DNA of 64,000 nucleotides, taken from assembly GCF_932274485.2 (NCBI RefSeq), contig NC_065884.2, positions 71,260,046-71,324,045 of the forward strand, given 5' to 3'. The stretch's first letter is position 1; each line of letters starts with the position of its first letter. Below, piece after piece: positions 1 to 11,899 of this stretch. The position numbers were made by a program, and so were the translations under genes. The stretch is from Patella vulgata (lineage: Eukaryota; Mollusca; Gastropoda; Patellidae). The notes below the pieces were generated by a model that worked only from the letters and a program-made list of their open reading frames with translations, made no database searches and was not told where the DNA came from.

Positions 1-106
1 ATCAAGTCAATATAATATGAACATATTCCTGGTTAACAAGTTTTATTTCAACTAGTTAAGTCAATGTAATGTTAGTCTAGATTAAGCAGATACATTTAAC
101 TGCTGG

Positions 107-405
107 GAGCAACTGTGGCTAAGTGGGTAAGATGCTGGCTCGCTAGCCTGGAGGTCGGGTGTTCAATCCCTGCATTGGCCGAGAAAGGTCATCCGGATTT
201 TCCGATGTGGTTTCCCGTTGACAAGGACAGCTGTCTAGTCATATACTCGTGTATATATTGGGTGCACATAAAAGATCCCTTGGCAGTTGGAATTCGATAT
301 AACAGTAGGCCATAGTGCCGCTGCCCGGGCAAACTGTATGGGGTAGGACCATCATCATTAGCCCAGTCGGAGCAAAATAGTAGGACGTTAAACCCCATTT
401 CGTTT
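107..405 (+). repeat. SINE-2 copy in FAR intron
   Basis: tRNA-like head (GTGGCTAAGTGG A box; GTTCAATCCC B-box-like), then the family body and the 3' block TTAAACCCCATTTC. It has internal deletions relative to the copy at 44962-45334. Confidence 0.85.
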
Positions 406-567
406 TCATTTTGCTGATATCCGTGCTTTTCTAATGTACTGCATGCCTGTTGGGTTTCATATTGTGACAAGTATTTGATGTCATCCGTTTCATTGCCCAG
501 GTCATACCACATATTTTATTTGCTACATGAAATTTACCACCCATTAATTGTGTCCTGTTTCTTTTAG

Positions 568-697
568 TTTTGTGAAAATTCAGGATAAATTATGGAAGGC
601 CGTGAAGAGTTTAGAATTTTTTACGTCACATGAATGGAAGTTTGCTAATGATAATATCAACATGTTAGCGGAACATATGACTGCTAAAGATAGAGAG
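568..697 (+). CDS. FAR exon (antepenultimate position of the gene: third from last)
   Basis: The acceptor CTTTTAG precedes 568; one base completes a split codon, then 43 codons run open to GAG at the GTAAGT donor. It encodes the KSLEFFTSHEWKFANDN segment of the FAR C-terminal domain. Confidence 0.92.
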
Positions 698-2356
698 GTA
701 AGTTGTTTTAACTAAGAACTAAAACAAGATGTGCACGAAATAATAAAATGACTAGAAAGAATGAGTAGGCCTACTGCTGTACTTTATTGTTATCACAGGG
801 ATACAATGTGCCACGGGAGCTACAGTGGCTAAGATGCTGGCTCAATCCCTGTATTGTTCGAGGGGGGTTGGATGGCTGAATGGTTAGCGTGCGCGCGCTG
901 TATCATAAAGTCTATCATTGAGTCGACTGGCGTGGTTTCGAATCCACGGTTGTACGTGGCAAGGAGTAGGGTCGCCTGTCCAACCTCGTGGGTTTTCTCC
1001 GGGCCTCCGGTTTCCTCCCACTGCTAAAGACACCTACGGGCAAGCGAATTATTGAAAAAAAGTTAAACCATATGTTAGTCCCGAAATGACCTAGTTTGTG
1101 TCGAGTGAACGTTAAACCCCATTTCTCTCTCTCTCTCTCTGTATTGAACGAGAAAGTTCATAAGGATTTTCTGGACAGCTGTCTAGTCGTTTGAATGGGA
1201 CAAAAAAACAAGGTCCTGTCAATACATTGGCATGCACATAAAAGATCCCTTGGGACAAAGGATTAAGATAATATCTTTCGTGAAATTAATTTTAATGAAG
1301 TATAATCTTTACAGATATTTGATTTTGATGTGAGAAAGATTAGATGGGGACAGTATATGGAGAATTATTGTCTGGGAACAAAACAGTTTGTTCTTAAAGA
1401 GAATCCACAACATCTTCCTAAAGCTAGAAGAGCTCTTCAAAAGTAAGTGGAGTTACTTCCCCTTGTCATTGAACCAGGGTTTTCATGTCTGAATTTGTAC
1501 CATTCAGACATTTAATTGCGTATTATCTTTATCTAAGATTTGCTGAACATATATTTTCCAATATGGTGACATTATCTCAATCTATAAATAATTGGGGTTT
1601 GGGTGGTTGAATGTTTGTTTATAAGGTCTGTCATTGGTGTGGTTTTGATTTTCTGCTTGTGCGTGACAAGGATTAGGGTTGCATGTCCAACCTCAAGGGT
1701 TTAGCCCTCCCACTGCTAATGACCCCTAAGTGCAAACAAATTATTGAAATAAAATTAAACCATATGTTCGTTCAGAAATGTTCTAGTTTGTGTCGAGCAG
1801 ACGTTAAACCCCATTTCTCTCTATCTCTCTCTCTCTTGATCATAAGGTCTGTCATTGGTGCGGTTTTGATTCTCTGTCTGTACGTGACAAGGAGTAGAGT
1901 TGCCTGTCCAACCTCGTGGGTTTCCCCTGGGTCCTCCGGTTTCCTCCCACTGTTGGGTTGGGTGTCTCTTATCTATTCACCCTTGGTTATTATATCAATA
2001 TTGGGAGAAGCCTAGTGGAAACGTCACTCAGTAATAAGCAATAATTGTATTCCATAGAATTGTGACCTGTATATAATTAATATTTCTAGAAACATATCGA
2101 ATAATTCAACATGTTTGGTGCAATATAGCCCGTTTACAGCTGACAGCCATACAGCCACATATCATTCATTCATTCATTCATTCATTCTATTTACAGATTA
2201 CAGAGAATGCATTTCTTGATGAATGCTGTTGTTTTTATGGTGGTATGGAGGTTATTAATCAATCGAGTATCCGTCGCTAAATCTCTGTGGAATCTTCTCA
2301 TAGGATGGGCGCTTTTCATCTTTCAAAAAATACCCAAACTAGCAAGATCAACATAG
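568..2356 (+). CDS. Fatty acyl-CoA reductase (FAR1/FAR2-like), last three coding exons
   Basis: Three exons at 568-697, 1315-1442 and 2197-2356 join in phase (130+128+160 nt) and encode about 138 C-terminal residues ending in TAG. All introns are GT-AG, with donors GTAAGT at 698 and 1443. The protein shows the FAR C-terminal ('male sterile'/sterile) domain pattern: KSLEFFTSHEWKF, NDNINML, FDFDVRKI.W..Y.ENYCLGTK, then LPKARRAL. It ends in a hydrophobic stretch (FLMNAVVFMVVWRLL and a second one) like the membrane anchor of peroxisomal FARs. The family uses NADPH to reduce fatty acyl-CoA to fatty alcohol for ether lipids and wax esters. The N-terminal Rossmann domain lies outside the window. FAR1 and FAR2 orthology cannot be separated here. 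Confidence 0.93.
806..1250 (+). repeat. SINE-2 fragment interrupted by SINE-1
   Basis: SINE-2 sequence at about 806-862 resumes at about 1139-1250. A SINE-1 sits between a duplicated target reading TGTATTG..CGAG on both sides. SINE-1 therefore inserted after this SINE-2. It lies in the FAR intron between 697 and 1315. Confidence 0.8.
863..1138 (+). repeat. SINE-1 full-length copy nested in SINE-2
   Basis: Starts GGGGGTTGGATGGCTGAATGG (A box), has a B box GGTTTCGAATCC, a conserved body (GGGTTTTCTCCGGG, CGGTTTCCTCCCACTGCTAAAG) and ends in GTTAAACCCCATTTC plus (TC)n. Confidence 0.9.
1315..1442 (+). CDS. FAR exon, second from last
   Basis: The acceptor is TCTTTACAG and the donor GTAAGT at 1443. 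It has 42 codons plus two bases and encodes the highly conserved FDFDVRKIRWGQYMENYCLGTK segment region. Confidence 0.93.
1595..1950 (+). repeat. Two degraded SINE-1 copies in tandem
   Basis: A degenerate copy runs about 1595-1836 to a (TC)n tail, followed directly by a 3'-truncated copy at 1837-1950. Both lie in the last FAR intron. Confidence 0.75.
2161..2187 (+). repeat. (CATT)n microsatellite
   Basis: About six CATT units lie directly upstream of the terminal FAR exon acceptor. They contribute to its pyrimidine-rich context. Confidence 0.9.
2197..2356 (+). CDS. FAR terminal coding exon
   Basis: It follows a (CATT)n run and the acceptor TATTTACAG. It encodes a hydrophobic C-terminus with a short basic tail, and stops at TAG 2354-2356. 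I see no clear AATAAA close behind the stop. Confidence 0.9.
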
Positions 2357-2847
2357 GTTGTGTTCTCCATATTTTAATAGTAGGTTGTAACAAGATGCCT
2401 TGAATTAGTCAGTATTCACAAAACACTAAACTTCGGAACAAGATTAGACATTACTTTTAAGGTTTTGTCTTTGTCAGGATTTCCAAAATTCTGTTAATTT
2501 TCAAACCACATAAAAGCTATATTTTTTATTAATATTTTATATTTAATTATTCTGAAATTAAGCTTGATGCTTTATTGAAAATTTTTAATTATTTATTCAC
2601 ATGACGGGACCTTTTAAAACTGACCTATTCGTGTACGTGACACTTTGTTATTGACATGACGTCGTGACATGTGACATTTTGAAACTTATTATTGATGTTA
2701 CAACTAACATTTTGAAACTTTTCATTATTCAGAATATTTGTTATCATCCAAGTTCATCGTTTTATTTACATAAGTATTTATATAAGTATTTGTTAAATAA
2801 TGAGCTGTTAGAACAAATCTAATCATAGGTCAAATCTTAGCTTAAAA

Positions 2848-3366
2848 CAATCTGATTAAAATTCAGGGCCCCGATTCACAAAATTTTAACTAAAGATAAA
2901 ATACAAATTTTAGTAGATACCTCAATTTTGATTGGCTAAGCACTTAAATCAATCTAATATTATCCAATCAAATTACTAAAATTTGGATTTTAGTTAAGTT
3001 TTCGTGAATAAAAGCAGTGATTTATATTTCGTTTCGTTTTTTTTTTACTTTCGATGGCCTACACTACATGAAGATCTGACCAGTTGTAGTGGGAGGTTGC
3101 GTCAGAGGTCATACGAGCGACTTTTGACCCTATGACTTCAGACATTTGATTAACCAATCAGCATTGATGTTACTAATGGATTACCCACAGTTCTGTGCAA
3201 AACACGCCTAAAGGTCGCCGTAACAGACCATTTCATTAGCTATTCCCTCACATCATTCAGAACACGTCAATGATAACAACTCTTCCAGATCCTAGTGTAG
3301 ACAAGTAAAACGAAATTTTGAACTATAAAAACGAAACAAAATAGAATCTGTGTTTTAACCAGATTG
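2848..3366. mobile_element. MITE-A copy with nested foldback element
   Basis: Ends are inverted: CAATCTGATTAAAAT...ATTTCGTTTCGTTTTT at the left and AAAACGAAAC...GTTTTAACCAGATTG at the right. A 9-bp target duplication AGCTTAAAA flanks it (2839-2847 and 3367-3375). An unrelated palindromic element sits inside at about 2867-3013. No coding capacity is seen. Confidence 0.85.
2867..3013. mobile_element. Foldback MITE-F inside MITE-A
   Basis: The palindrome begins GGGCCCCGATTCACAAAATT and ends AGTTTTCGTGAATAAAAGC, with arms containing AATTTTAGTA / ACTAAAATTT. It is the same family as 52926-53113. Confidence 0.75.
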
Positions 3367-3424
3367 AGCTTAAAACATTCATTTAATTCATTTAAGTACA
3401 AATATAGGGCTGTTCTGTATTTTA

Positions 3425-3771
3425 TTAAAGATGCATTATGTAAGAGCTAAATCTGCCGATTGCAGGGTTTTATTTTGACTTCAAATGATATATGAATTAT
3501 TTTTTAAGCATTTATTCATGTGACAAGCCTATGATCAACAGATTTATACAGATTAAAATATGATCGCTATTTAATGATTTAATTCAAAAATGGCGAAGCA
3601 AGATTGAGTCTAGATTAACTATGCTGCAATGATAAACAATCTAATTTTAAATTTAAAACTTCAAACAGTGATAACATCGCTCAAATAAAGTAATTTTGAA
3701 TTATCTATTTTGGAACTATCATATCAAGATCGGCCAGCTCTTTATCTAAATCTTACATAATGCATCTTTAA
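3425..3771 (+). mobile_element. MITE-B copy (TTAA-bounded)
   Basis: TTAAAGATGCATTATG at the left mirrors CATAATGCATCTTTAA at the right. TTAA ends suggest piggyBac-type mobilisation (inference). It carries no open frame. Confidence 0.85.
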
Positions 3772-4054
3772 GGCTTCCTGTAGTTCTTGTTTCGTATTCA
3801 GGCCTGGAAAGAATAAATTGAGTTTTACCTGACAAAATATCGAGTTGCAGACATTTTGAGCTTAGTGCTGGCCATATATTTAAAATATCAATAAACTCCA
3901 TCTTTCCAGGCTTGATTATATTGTAGACATGTGTTGATTAATCATACTTGAGTGCCAATTACATAATAATATAAAGAAATATATGATTATTGAATAACAT
4001 TGTAATATGTTTTTATTGTATATTCTAATTCTTTTATTGTATATTTACTAATTT

Positions 4055-4515
4055 ACTAATATATATAGAGACTAGTTTTATAATAACGTGTATTAGTGGT
4101 TATACACTAGATATACACTGTGTATTACTGATTATTGACTAGTATTATACACTGTTAATAACCCTGTATTATAGACTTGTATATACACTTTTATTAGCCG
4201 TGTATTACTGGTTATTGACTAGTATTATACACTGTGTATTACTGATTATTGACTAGTATTATACACTGTTAATAACCGTGTATTACTGTTTTACTAATAA
4301 TATATATTATATACTGAATGTAGACTTGTGGTATACACTGTTAATAACTGTGTATTACTGGTTATTGTCTAGTATTATACACTGTTAATACTGAATATAG
4401 ACTTGTGGTATACACTGTTATTAGCGATGTATTACTGATTATAGACTAGTGTTATACAGTTTAATAACCATAGATTGGTATTATACACTGTTAATAACTG
4501 TGTTTTACTGATTTT
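4055..4515. repeat. Degenerate AT-rich tandem repeat
   Basis: Units of about 40 bp of the form ACTGATTATTGACTAGTATT..ACACTGTTAATAACCGTGTATT recur about ten times with substitutions and deletions. Confidence 0.75.
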
Positions 4516-4990
4516 ATATGTCCTGCTGGGAAGGCCTAAATATGTCCTGCTGGGAAGGCCTAGTTGCCACACATGTAGTATTAGTTAATTACTACTATAC
4601 ATATAAAGGTATCATATAATGTTATAAGTTTAGCCGCAGATTGTCTTTTCCATTTTTGAGTCAATATCTAATATTTCATGACATGATTCATTTAATAAAA
4701 ACCTCAAAGATTTACTTAACAGTGCATATCTTTATTCCTACTGAAGGGAATTTAAACTAGATTCAACTGTCTCTCAGATGATTGATTGATCAGATTAGTT
4801 TTACTGTATTTACCTGTTTTACATCCTTCCAAGACTTTATTTAAATGTTTGTATTATTATTATTATTATATACCAGGAACGAATCCAGGGACGGTGGGGG
4901 GGGGGGGTGGCGAAATAGACAGAAATGACATCCACATTTTCCAAATTTTCCTTACCTGCGTCTTGTTTTTTTATGAACCTTCAGCGCTTA

Positions 4991-5392
4991 TTAAACATAC
5001 ATTATGCAAGAGCTAAATCTGTCTATTGCGGGTCTTTCTTTAGGCCTGAAATGTTATATAAACTATTAATTAGACATTAATTAACGTATCTAGACCATAA
5101 TCAACTCTCAATGCAATCTTACATGTCGGATTTTCACTGGATTTGAATCCGATCTGCTGCTCAACGCTCATTGATGATTAAATCCAAAAATGGATAATTG
5201 AGACTATGTTTTTTATCGTACTGACTTTAGTAATGATCAAGGCTAGGCCTAAAATTCAGTCGCTAATATCTCGGTTCAGGGTGGAGCAATTTGACTGAAA
5301 TTTTCAGCATATTGCCTTGACATTATCTAGTTTTGAACTAATATAGTGAGAACTGCCAGCTCTTTATCTAATCTTCCATAATGGCCCTTTAA
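4991..5392 (+). mobile_element. MITE-B copy
   Basis: TTAAACATACATTATGCAAG at the left and TCCATAATGGCCCTTTAA at the right are bounded by TTAA. Confidence 0.82.
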
Positions 5393-5435
5393 TTGCCACT
5401 ACAACACTTTAATATTTAGATCTGAAGTTTATGGA

Positions 5436-5469
5436 CCCCCCCCCCCCCCCCTCCCCCCCCCCCCCCCCG
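5436..5469 (+). repeat. Poly-C tract
   Basis: About 33 nearly uninterrupted C residues; an assembly-sensitive homopolymer. Confidence 0.9.
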
Positions 5470-5593
5470 CTGAAAATCATGGATCCGCCCCCTGCATGTG
5501 TTATGATAGTTGTAGTTTTTGTACATTTGTATGTTTCTATCAAGTGTTTAATATACAGAGATATCATTTACACATAGTAACGCTTCACCATAT

Positions 5594-6388
5594 TTAAAGA
5601 TACATTATGAAAGAGTTAAATCTGTCTATTGCTGGTCTTTCTTTAAGCCTGAAATGTTATCTAAATTATTAATTAGACATTTATTAACAAAACAATATGC
5701 TATTTGAACATACATTATGCAAGTGCTAAATCTGCCTATTGCAGGTCCTTCTTTAGGCCTTCCGGTTTCCTCCCATTGCTAAAGACCCCTACGCGGAAGC
5801 GAATTATGGAAATAAAATTGAACCATATGTTAGTCCCGAAATTACCTAGTTTGTGTTGTGTGGACGTTAAACCCTATTTTCTGTCTCCTCTTCTTTAGGC
5901 CTGAAATGTTTTCTAAAATTATAAACTATTAATTGGACATAAATACAAAGAATGTGGGGGCCCTTTGGGACTAAATCTTATGAAATTGTATAGCCATTCT
6001 TTGCTAAAGATTTCAATCTAAAATGGATCAAATATTTATGTCGTGAAAAGCCCAATTATTTGTATCGTAACATTTCTACTTGCGTTGATTAACATGAAAA
6101 AACTATAATCAACTCTCGATGCTATCTTATGTGTCTGATTTTCATTGGATTTGAATCCGATCTGCTGTTCAACGTCTGTTGATGATTAAACGCAAAAATG
6201 GATAATCAAGACTTTGTTAATTATCGTGACAGCGGTAACAATGATAATCAAGACTACAATTTCGCGGCTTAGGGTGAAGCAATTTGATTCAACTTTTCAG
6301 CACCTTTTTCTATTTACATTATCTAGTTTTTAAATATTCTAATGATAACTACCAGCTCTTTATCCAATCTTCCATAATGTATCTTTAA
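5594..6388 (+). mobile_element. MITE-B partial plus second MITE-B carrying a SINE-1
   Basis: A first left end begins at TTAA 5594 and breaks off near 5702, where a second left end (GAACATACATTATGCAAG) starts. The second copy continues to CATAATGTATCTTTAA at 6388. A SINE-1 fragment lies within it between two copies of CTTCTTTAGGCCT (5748-5760 and 5890-5902). Confidence 0.78.
5761..5889 (+). repeat. 5'-truncated SINE-1 in MITE-B
   Basis: Only the 3' half is present (from CCGGTTTCCTCCCA to GTTAAACCCTATTT). It is flanked by a perfect 13-bp target duplication, so it inserted in truncated form. Confidence 0.88.
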
Positions 6389-6809
6389 ATAAGCAAGGCT
6401 ACATTCACTGTAACCCAGGTATTATTCACCATTAATTTCTTTAACATTCATCCAATATAAAATCTTTGTTTGAAAATTCTTAATCGTTTAAAATCACAAA
6501 AAAATCATCTAACTTGTACTTATATCCAGTTTAAATACTCAAGATTAAATGATACCTGTGTTACAGTGATTATTTCGTTATTTATAAATCCTTAATTTGT
6601 AAAATGTTCAACTTTGTTTTTGTGTGTTTTGAAATGTTTGCTGTGAAATGTAGTTTTCCAAAGTCACTACTTATTGTAACCATGTTTTTTGGGGGTGTCT
6701 TTTTGTTCTCCACCATTTTGTGCATTGTCATAGCAGCAGGTATTTCAAGGAAAGTAAAATATTTATTTAACAGTAGTGTACCTGTATGTGGTATTACTCA
6801 CTAACCTAA

Positions 6810-7062
6810 AAATAAAATGAAATGGGGGTTTAACACCCTACTGTTCTGAAATGGGGGGTTTAACGTCCTACTGTTCTGAAATGGGGGGGGTTTAACGTCC
6901 TACTGTTCTGCTCCGAACTGGGCTAATGAAGATGGGCATACGCCATACAGTGTGCTCTGAGAGACATTTTGCCTGGACGGTGGCGCTAAGGCCTACTCTT
7001 ATATCGAATTCCAACTTCCAAGGGATCTTTTACATGCACACCAGTGTGTGCATGGGACCACT
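6810..7062 (-). repeat. SINE-2, 3' part, reverse
   Basis: AAATGGGGGGTTTAACGTCCTACTG start and the inverted family body to the CGAGGTCCC-equivalent region. The 3' terminal block is repeated two or three times at 6810-6905. Confidence 0.82.
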
Positions 7063-7068
7063 GACCAA

Positions 7069-7190
7069 CAGAGTTTTCTCTGGGTCCTCCCGCTGTTAAA
7101 TACCCCATACGTGCAAGCAAATTATTGAAATAAACCATATGTTAGTCGCGAAATGACCTAGCTTGTGTCGAATGGACGTTAAATCTCAGT
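7069..7190 (+). repeat. SINE-1 3' fragment
   Basis: Covers GTTTTCTCTGGGTCCTCC to the degraded GGACGTTAAATC end. Confidence 0.75.
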
Positions 7191-7529
7191 ATCATGTGAG
7201 ATACACATTGAAAACCTGTATTTAAATAAAGATATCACTGCCACTGGTATTTTTAATGTGAACTACTTGTTTTCCCTAAACATAACAAAATGGCCATTTA
7301 TCATATTGTTAGGAAAGGGTTCTACATAGAAGAATATATGTAAATAATGATTAATAATGTTGATTTATAACAAGTAGGGCCCGTGTGTAAGATATGTAAT
7401 TCCTGTTCATGTTTATTTTGTTAATATTATTGATTATTGTTTAAATCTAAGATAGATATATTTACATCAAAAATCATTTACTGCTTTTAATTACTAAGGG
7501 TATGCTCAATTGTCAATCTGACAAAATTA

Positions 7530-8197
7530 CAATTTGATTAAAATACAGATGTATATTTCGTTTCGTTTTTTTTTTAAATTTTAAACTTTCGATGTCCTAC
7601 ACTACATGAGGGGTTGAATGGCTGAATGGTTAGCACGTGCGTGCTGTATCATAAGGCCTGTCATTGAGTCAACTGGCGTGGTTTTGAATCCCCGGTTGTA
7701 CGTGACAAGGAGAAGGGTCGTCTGTCCAACCTCGTGAGTTTTACCCGGGTCCTCCGGTTTCCTCCCACTGCTAAAGACCCCTACGCGCATGCGAATTATT
7801 GAAATAAAATTAAAACCATATGTTAGTCACGATATGACCTAGTTTGTGTCGAGTGGTCGTTAAACCCCATTTCTCTCTCTCTCTCCCCACACTACATGAA
7901 AATCTGACCAGTTCTAGTGGGAGGTTGCGTTGGGGGTCATACGAGCAGCTTTTGACCCTATGACTTCAGACATTTGATTAACCAGTTAGCTTTGATGATT
8001 CTAGGATACGCACAGTTCCGTGCATCGCACGGCAAGATATCGCCGTAACAAACCGTTTCATTGGCAAATCCATCACATCATCCAGAATGCGAATAATATC
8101 ACATCTCTTCCAGATTCTAGTGTAGTAAATACAAGTAAAACGAAATTTTGAACTATTAAAAATGGAACGAAATAAGATCAGTGTTTTAATCAGATTG
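7530..8197. mobile_element. MITE-A copy with nested SINE-1
   Basis: Inverted ends CAATTTGATTAAAATACAGA and GTTTTAATCAGATTG are flanked by a 9-bp duplication (ACAAAATTA 7521-7529 / ACAGAATTG 8198-8206). A SINE-1 splits it at 7610-7889. Confidence 0.88.
7610..7889 (+). repeat. SINE-1 full-length copy in MITE-A
   Basis: Perfect 11-bp target duplication ACACTACATGA at 7599-7609 and 7890-7900. A and B boxes, body and (TC)n tail are all present. Confidence 0.93.
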
Positions 8198-9740
8198 ACA
8201 GAATTGCAATCCATTGACACAAATTTCAATATTTTCCGAGTTTTGTCTGTCCCAACAACTGAGTGTTGGTAGAACTCAACAAGCATGCTTCAGTTGTTGT
8301 GATTGCTTGAGGTAATTGTTATTCGGACGACGCATGCGCTTATTGACTCAATTGTCATAATTGAGATAATTTAATTCAGAAACATTCATTTGAGTATCCC
8401 TTTAATTTGTAAGATAATTCAGGAAGGGAGATAACTCTCTTTTAAGATGGTGCAGCTTGTAAGATATTCATAGAAAAAAAAAAGGTCATTAAACTAATAA
8501 AAAATGAATTTGTATTTATTTGTACAGGTATGTCATAGTTTATTCGTACTTATTATGAAACATTTATCAGTTGTAAATATTATATTGAGGGGGTCACTCG
8601 GATAAAATCAGTGCTGAATTAGGGGCTGTTTTCAGATTGAGGGCCTCCAGAATGAAAACTGAATCAAAATATTAAGTATCCTACCTAAATCATTTATTTA
8701 ATAAAAAAAGGGGGAGTTGTCTTTAAGAGTGTAATTTTGTTTACCCTTCCCACATGTAAATCTGAGACCATTATGGAGTCGACGGGGCTCCCAATAGCCA
8801 TATCAGGAAACTGTTCAGTATAGGGTACTCACTTTAACACAGGTTATACAGTGGATGACAACAACAGTGTTATAGAAGAACCCTGCAGTATAATATATAT
8901 AGGATACTTGTTACAACACAGGTTATACTATAGAACTCTGCAGTATAATTATAATATATGGTAGTAAACTCATTACCATACAGATTGAACAGTGCAGGTG
9001 GGTGGGGGGGTGGGGGATTTCAAATGTGATTAGGAACCCTTGTATAATGTCTTTTCCTTAGCTTGTCGTTTATTTTGATTGTGCAATTAAACCAATATAA
9101 TGTTGGTGATTTTTGTCAGTTTGTCAGAAGGATTGATGTGCCATGTAATCAATTAAAGTGATAATTTCATATTTTTACGTTATATTTTTAAAATGTATTA
9201 AAATATAGCCTTAAAATAGATGGTATCTATAAACAGTCCTACCTTGTTAAAGAATAATCCTATTAATCCTATAATTCACTATTGCCAGTTGAGAAATTGG
9301 CAAAAATATCATTTTCAACTTCAAATTCAAACGTTTGAAGATAGCTATTCCATGGCGGGAATAGAAAATTGTGTTATTATTTCCGGGGTGAATGATTTTT
9401 AAGTGTGAGAATGATACCTATGATCGTATAATAGTGAGTTGACAACCTATTGAGCAAAAGACATAGAAATAATTATGTTTTGAATTTCTTAGAAACTATG
9501 AAATTCTCGCTTTAAACATAATATAGAACAATTACTTACTTATTTAGGCATAGAGTATTCTCTCCACAATTTGAATTTATAGTTACCATTGGATGCCTGA
9601 TGATATGTTGACAAATTTTCAATTTTCATCATACATACATATTATCATTGTAAATACAGAAGTCAACCATATTCTCTAATTAGTGATTCAGCTTTCCCAA
9701 TATTATAGTTTACAAAGGTTTAACAATCTGTCATTTAAAC

Positions 9741-9954
9741 GCACAATACTAGATCTTTGTACGATCTGAGAAATATACTTCTCTAGGGTTCGGGTTAGGG
9801 TTAGGTTTATAAATTATATGTCAAACGTACAAATTGAAGCTGTAACAACGGTGGATTGTGGCTAAAACTATTCTGAAGGGTTAGGGTTAGAATTGTGGGT
9901 ATAAACACGGAAAAATCAAAGATATTTCTCAGATTGGGCGGATCCAGTATCGTG
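9741..9954. mobile_element. Small MITE with telomere-like core
   Basis: Imperfect inverted ends of about 40 bp (CACAATACTAGATC..ATCTGAGAAATATA against TATTTCTCAGATT..GGATCCAGTATCGTG) are flanked by TCATTTAAAC (9731-9740 and 9955-9964). The interior carries GGGTTAGGGTTAGG-type runs. The right duplication overlaps the start of a MITE-B, so it landed on that element's edge. Confidence 0.72.
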
Positions 9955-9958
9955 TCAT

Positions 9959-10344
9959 TTAAACATACATTATGCAAGAGCTGAATCTGCCTATTGCAGG
10001 TCTTTCTTTAGACCTGAAATGTTATCCAAATTATTAATTAGACCATAATCAACTCTTGATGTCATCGCTAGCCCGCGATGTTTATTGGATTAGGTTCCGA
10101 TTTGCTGTTCAACTTCCATTCATGATTTAATCATGAAATGGATAATCAAGACTATGTTTTTTATCGTACCGACTTTAGTAATGATGATCGAGGCCAGGCC
10201 AAAATTTCAATCTCTTAATTCCCGATTCAGAGTGGATCAATCTGAGTGAAATTTTCAGCAAGTTCCCTTTACATTATCTAGTTTTTAACTATTATAGTGA
10301 GAACTGCCAGCTCTTTATCTAATCTCCCATAATGTATCTTTTAA
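9959..10344 (+). mobile_element. MITE-B copy
   Basis: TTAAACATACATTATGCAAG to CCCATAATGTATCTTTTAA, bounded by TTAA. Confidence 0.85.
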
Positions 10345-10574
10345 CTTCCGAGACTTTAATCAAAAATAGAGTAACATTGTTAGATTTATTTATTATATTT
10401 TTCATATAATATATATACATTGATTAGGATTTATTATGATTTTTAAATATGAACAAATCAGCCATAGTTATATACTATTCAATCTTTATAACATCGAGAG
10501 GGGAAAGGCTGGAAAAACTTGGGTTGAGCTCAATCTGGGCCTAGATATTACTTATTTCTTCTGGGCCTAGAAAA

Positions 10575-10960
10575 CTTATTGTAACATGATTGAATTATTC
10601 AATTGTTACATTATATATGCTAGACATCTATATTGTAACATCATTGAATGATTCAGTTGTTACATATGATCATGCTAGCCATGTATATTTGAAATATCCT
10701 TCTGTTACATCATGCTAGCCATCTATATATATTGTAGCATCATTGAATTGTTCAGTTGTTACATCATGTTAGACATATATACATAGTAACATGATTGAAT
10801 GATTCTATTGTTACATCATGCTAAACATATATACATCGTAACATCATTGAATGATTCTATTGTTACATCATGCTAGATTCTATATTGTATTGTTCAATTG
10901 TTATATCATACTAGACATCTTTATTGTAACACGTTTGAATAATTTTATGTAATTAAAATG
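10575..10960. repeat. Degenerate tandem repeat (about 55-65 bp units)
   Basis: Units contain TTGTAACATCATTGAATGAT.. and GTTACATCATGCTAGACATC. About six copies are present. Confidence 0.75.
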
Positions 10961-11013
10961 ATTGTAGTATTTCTTTTATACTTCTTAGTTGAGGTTTTTT
11001 GTGGGTTTTTTTT

Positions 11014-11372
11014 TAGCCACAGTGGCTAAGTGGGTAAGATGCTGGCTCGCTAGCCCGGAGGTTACGTGTTCGATCCCTGCAAGTTCATCATGATTTTCCA
11101 ACTTGGTTTTCTCTTGTCAGTGGTGCAAGACCAAGGGCCTGACTAGGAGAGCTGTCTATTTGCTCATATGGGACAGAAAAACGAGGTCCCGTTTATACAT
11201 TGGCGTGCACGTAAAAGATCTCTTGGTAGTTGGAATTCGATATAAGAGTAGGTCATAGTGCCGCTGCCCAGGCCAAATTTCCCTTATAGCACACTGTATG
11301 GCATATGTACGTCTTCATTAGCCGGTATAGGAGCAGAACAGTGGGACGCTAAACCCCATTTCATTTCATTTC
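11014..11372 (+). repeat. SINE-2 near full-length copy
   Basis: AGCCACAGTGGCTAAGTGGGT head, body through TTGGAATTCGATATAAGAGTAGG, and tail CCCCATTTCATTTCATTT. T-rich sequence on both sides suggests a target duplication. Confidence 0.9.
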
Positions 11373-11484
11373 CATTGAGTTTTTTTTATGGATACGAAAA
11401 TACTAGTCAAATGTGTAAAACTGGACTGTATAAGAAATATGGGAGCCAAGGTGCTTGGTGACAAATTGTTTGCTAAGAAATTCC

Positions 11485-11840
11485 TTAAAGGCTCAATACC
11501 ACTCTTGTTGTAACTGAATAAAATGTCCCAATCTTTATTCTGGTCAACAAATTGTACTATTTTACAATATTCCAATTACTTGATGATACAAATTTCATCT
11601 TAACACACCTAATTTAAAAAAATTGGAAAAGTTCAACTAAATGATTTGAAAAGCCTAACGTAAACCTTTTCAAATGTGACTTGGATTTTAAAATATTTTC
11701 GAACCCTCTGGACAAGTAAAATAAGATGTAATGGATAATTTACACAACAGGTAGGACACTAACACATTTAGTACTTAGAATAAGGCTATTATTTATTTTC
11801 TGGAGCTGTCAAGCCAGCAAGAGTGTTATTGTCCCCTTAA
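11485..11840. mobile_element. MITE-C copy (TTAA-bounded)
   Basis: TTAAAGGCTCAATACCACTCTTG at the left mirrors CAAGAGTGTTATTGTCCCCTTAA at the right. An inverted copy of the same length class lies at 53259-53615. Confidence 0.88.
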
Positions 11841-11899
11841 AGGACAATATTGGTGCCAGTCATTATCACATGTGATAGAACTGGTTAAACATGTTCCAA

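Noticed and set aside
9780-9895. True interstitial telomere block
   Set aside because: Only two or three degenerate TTAGGG units at each spot, inside a small MITE.
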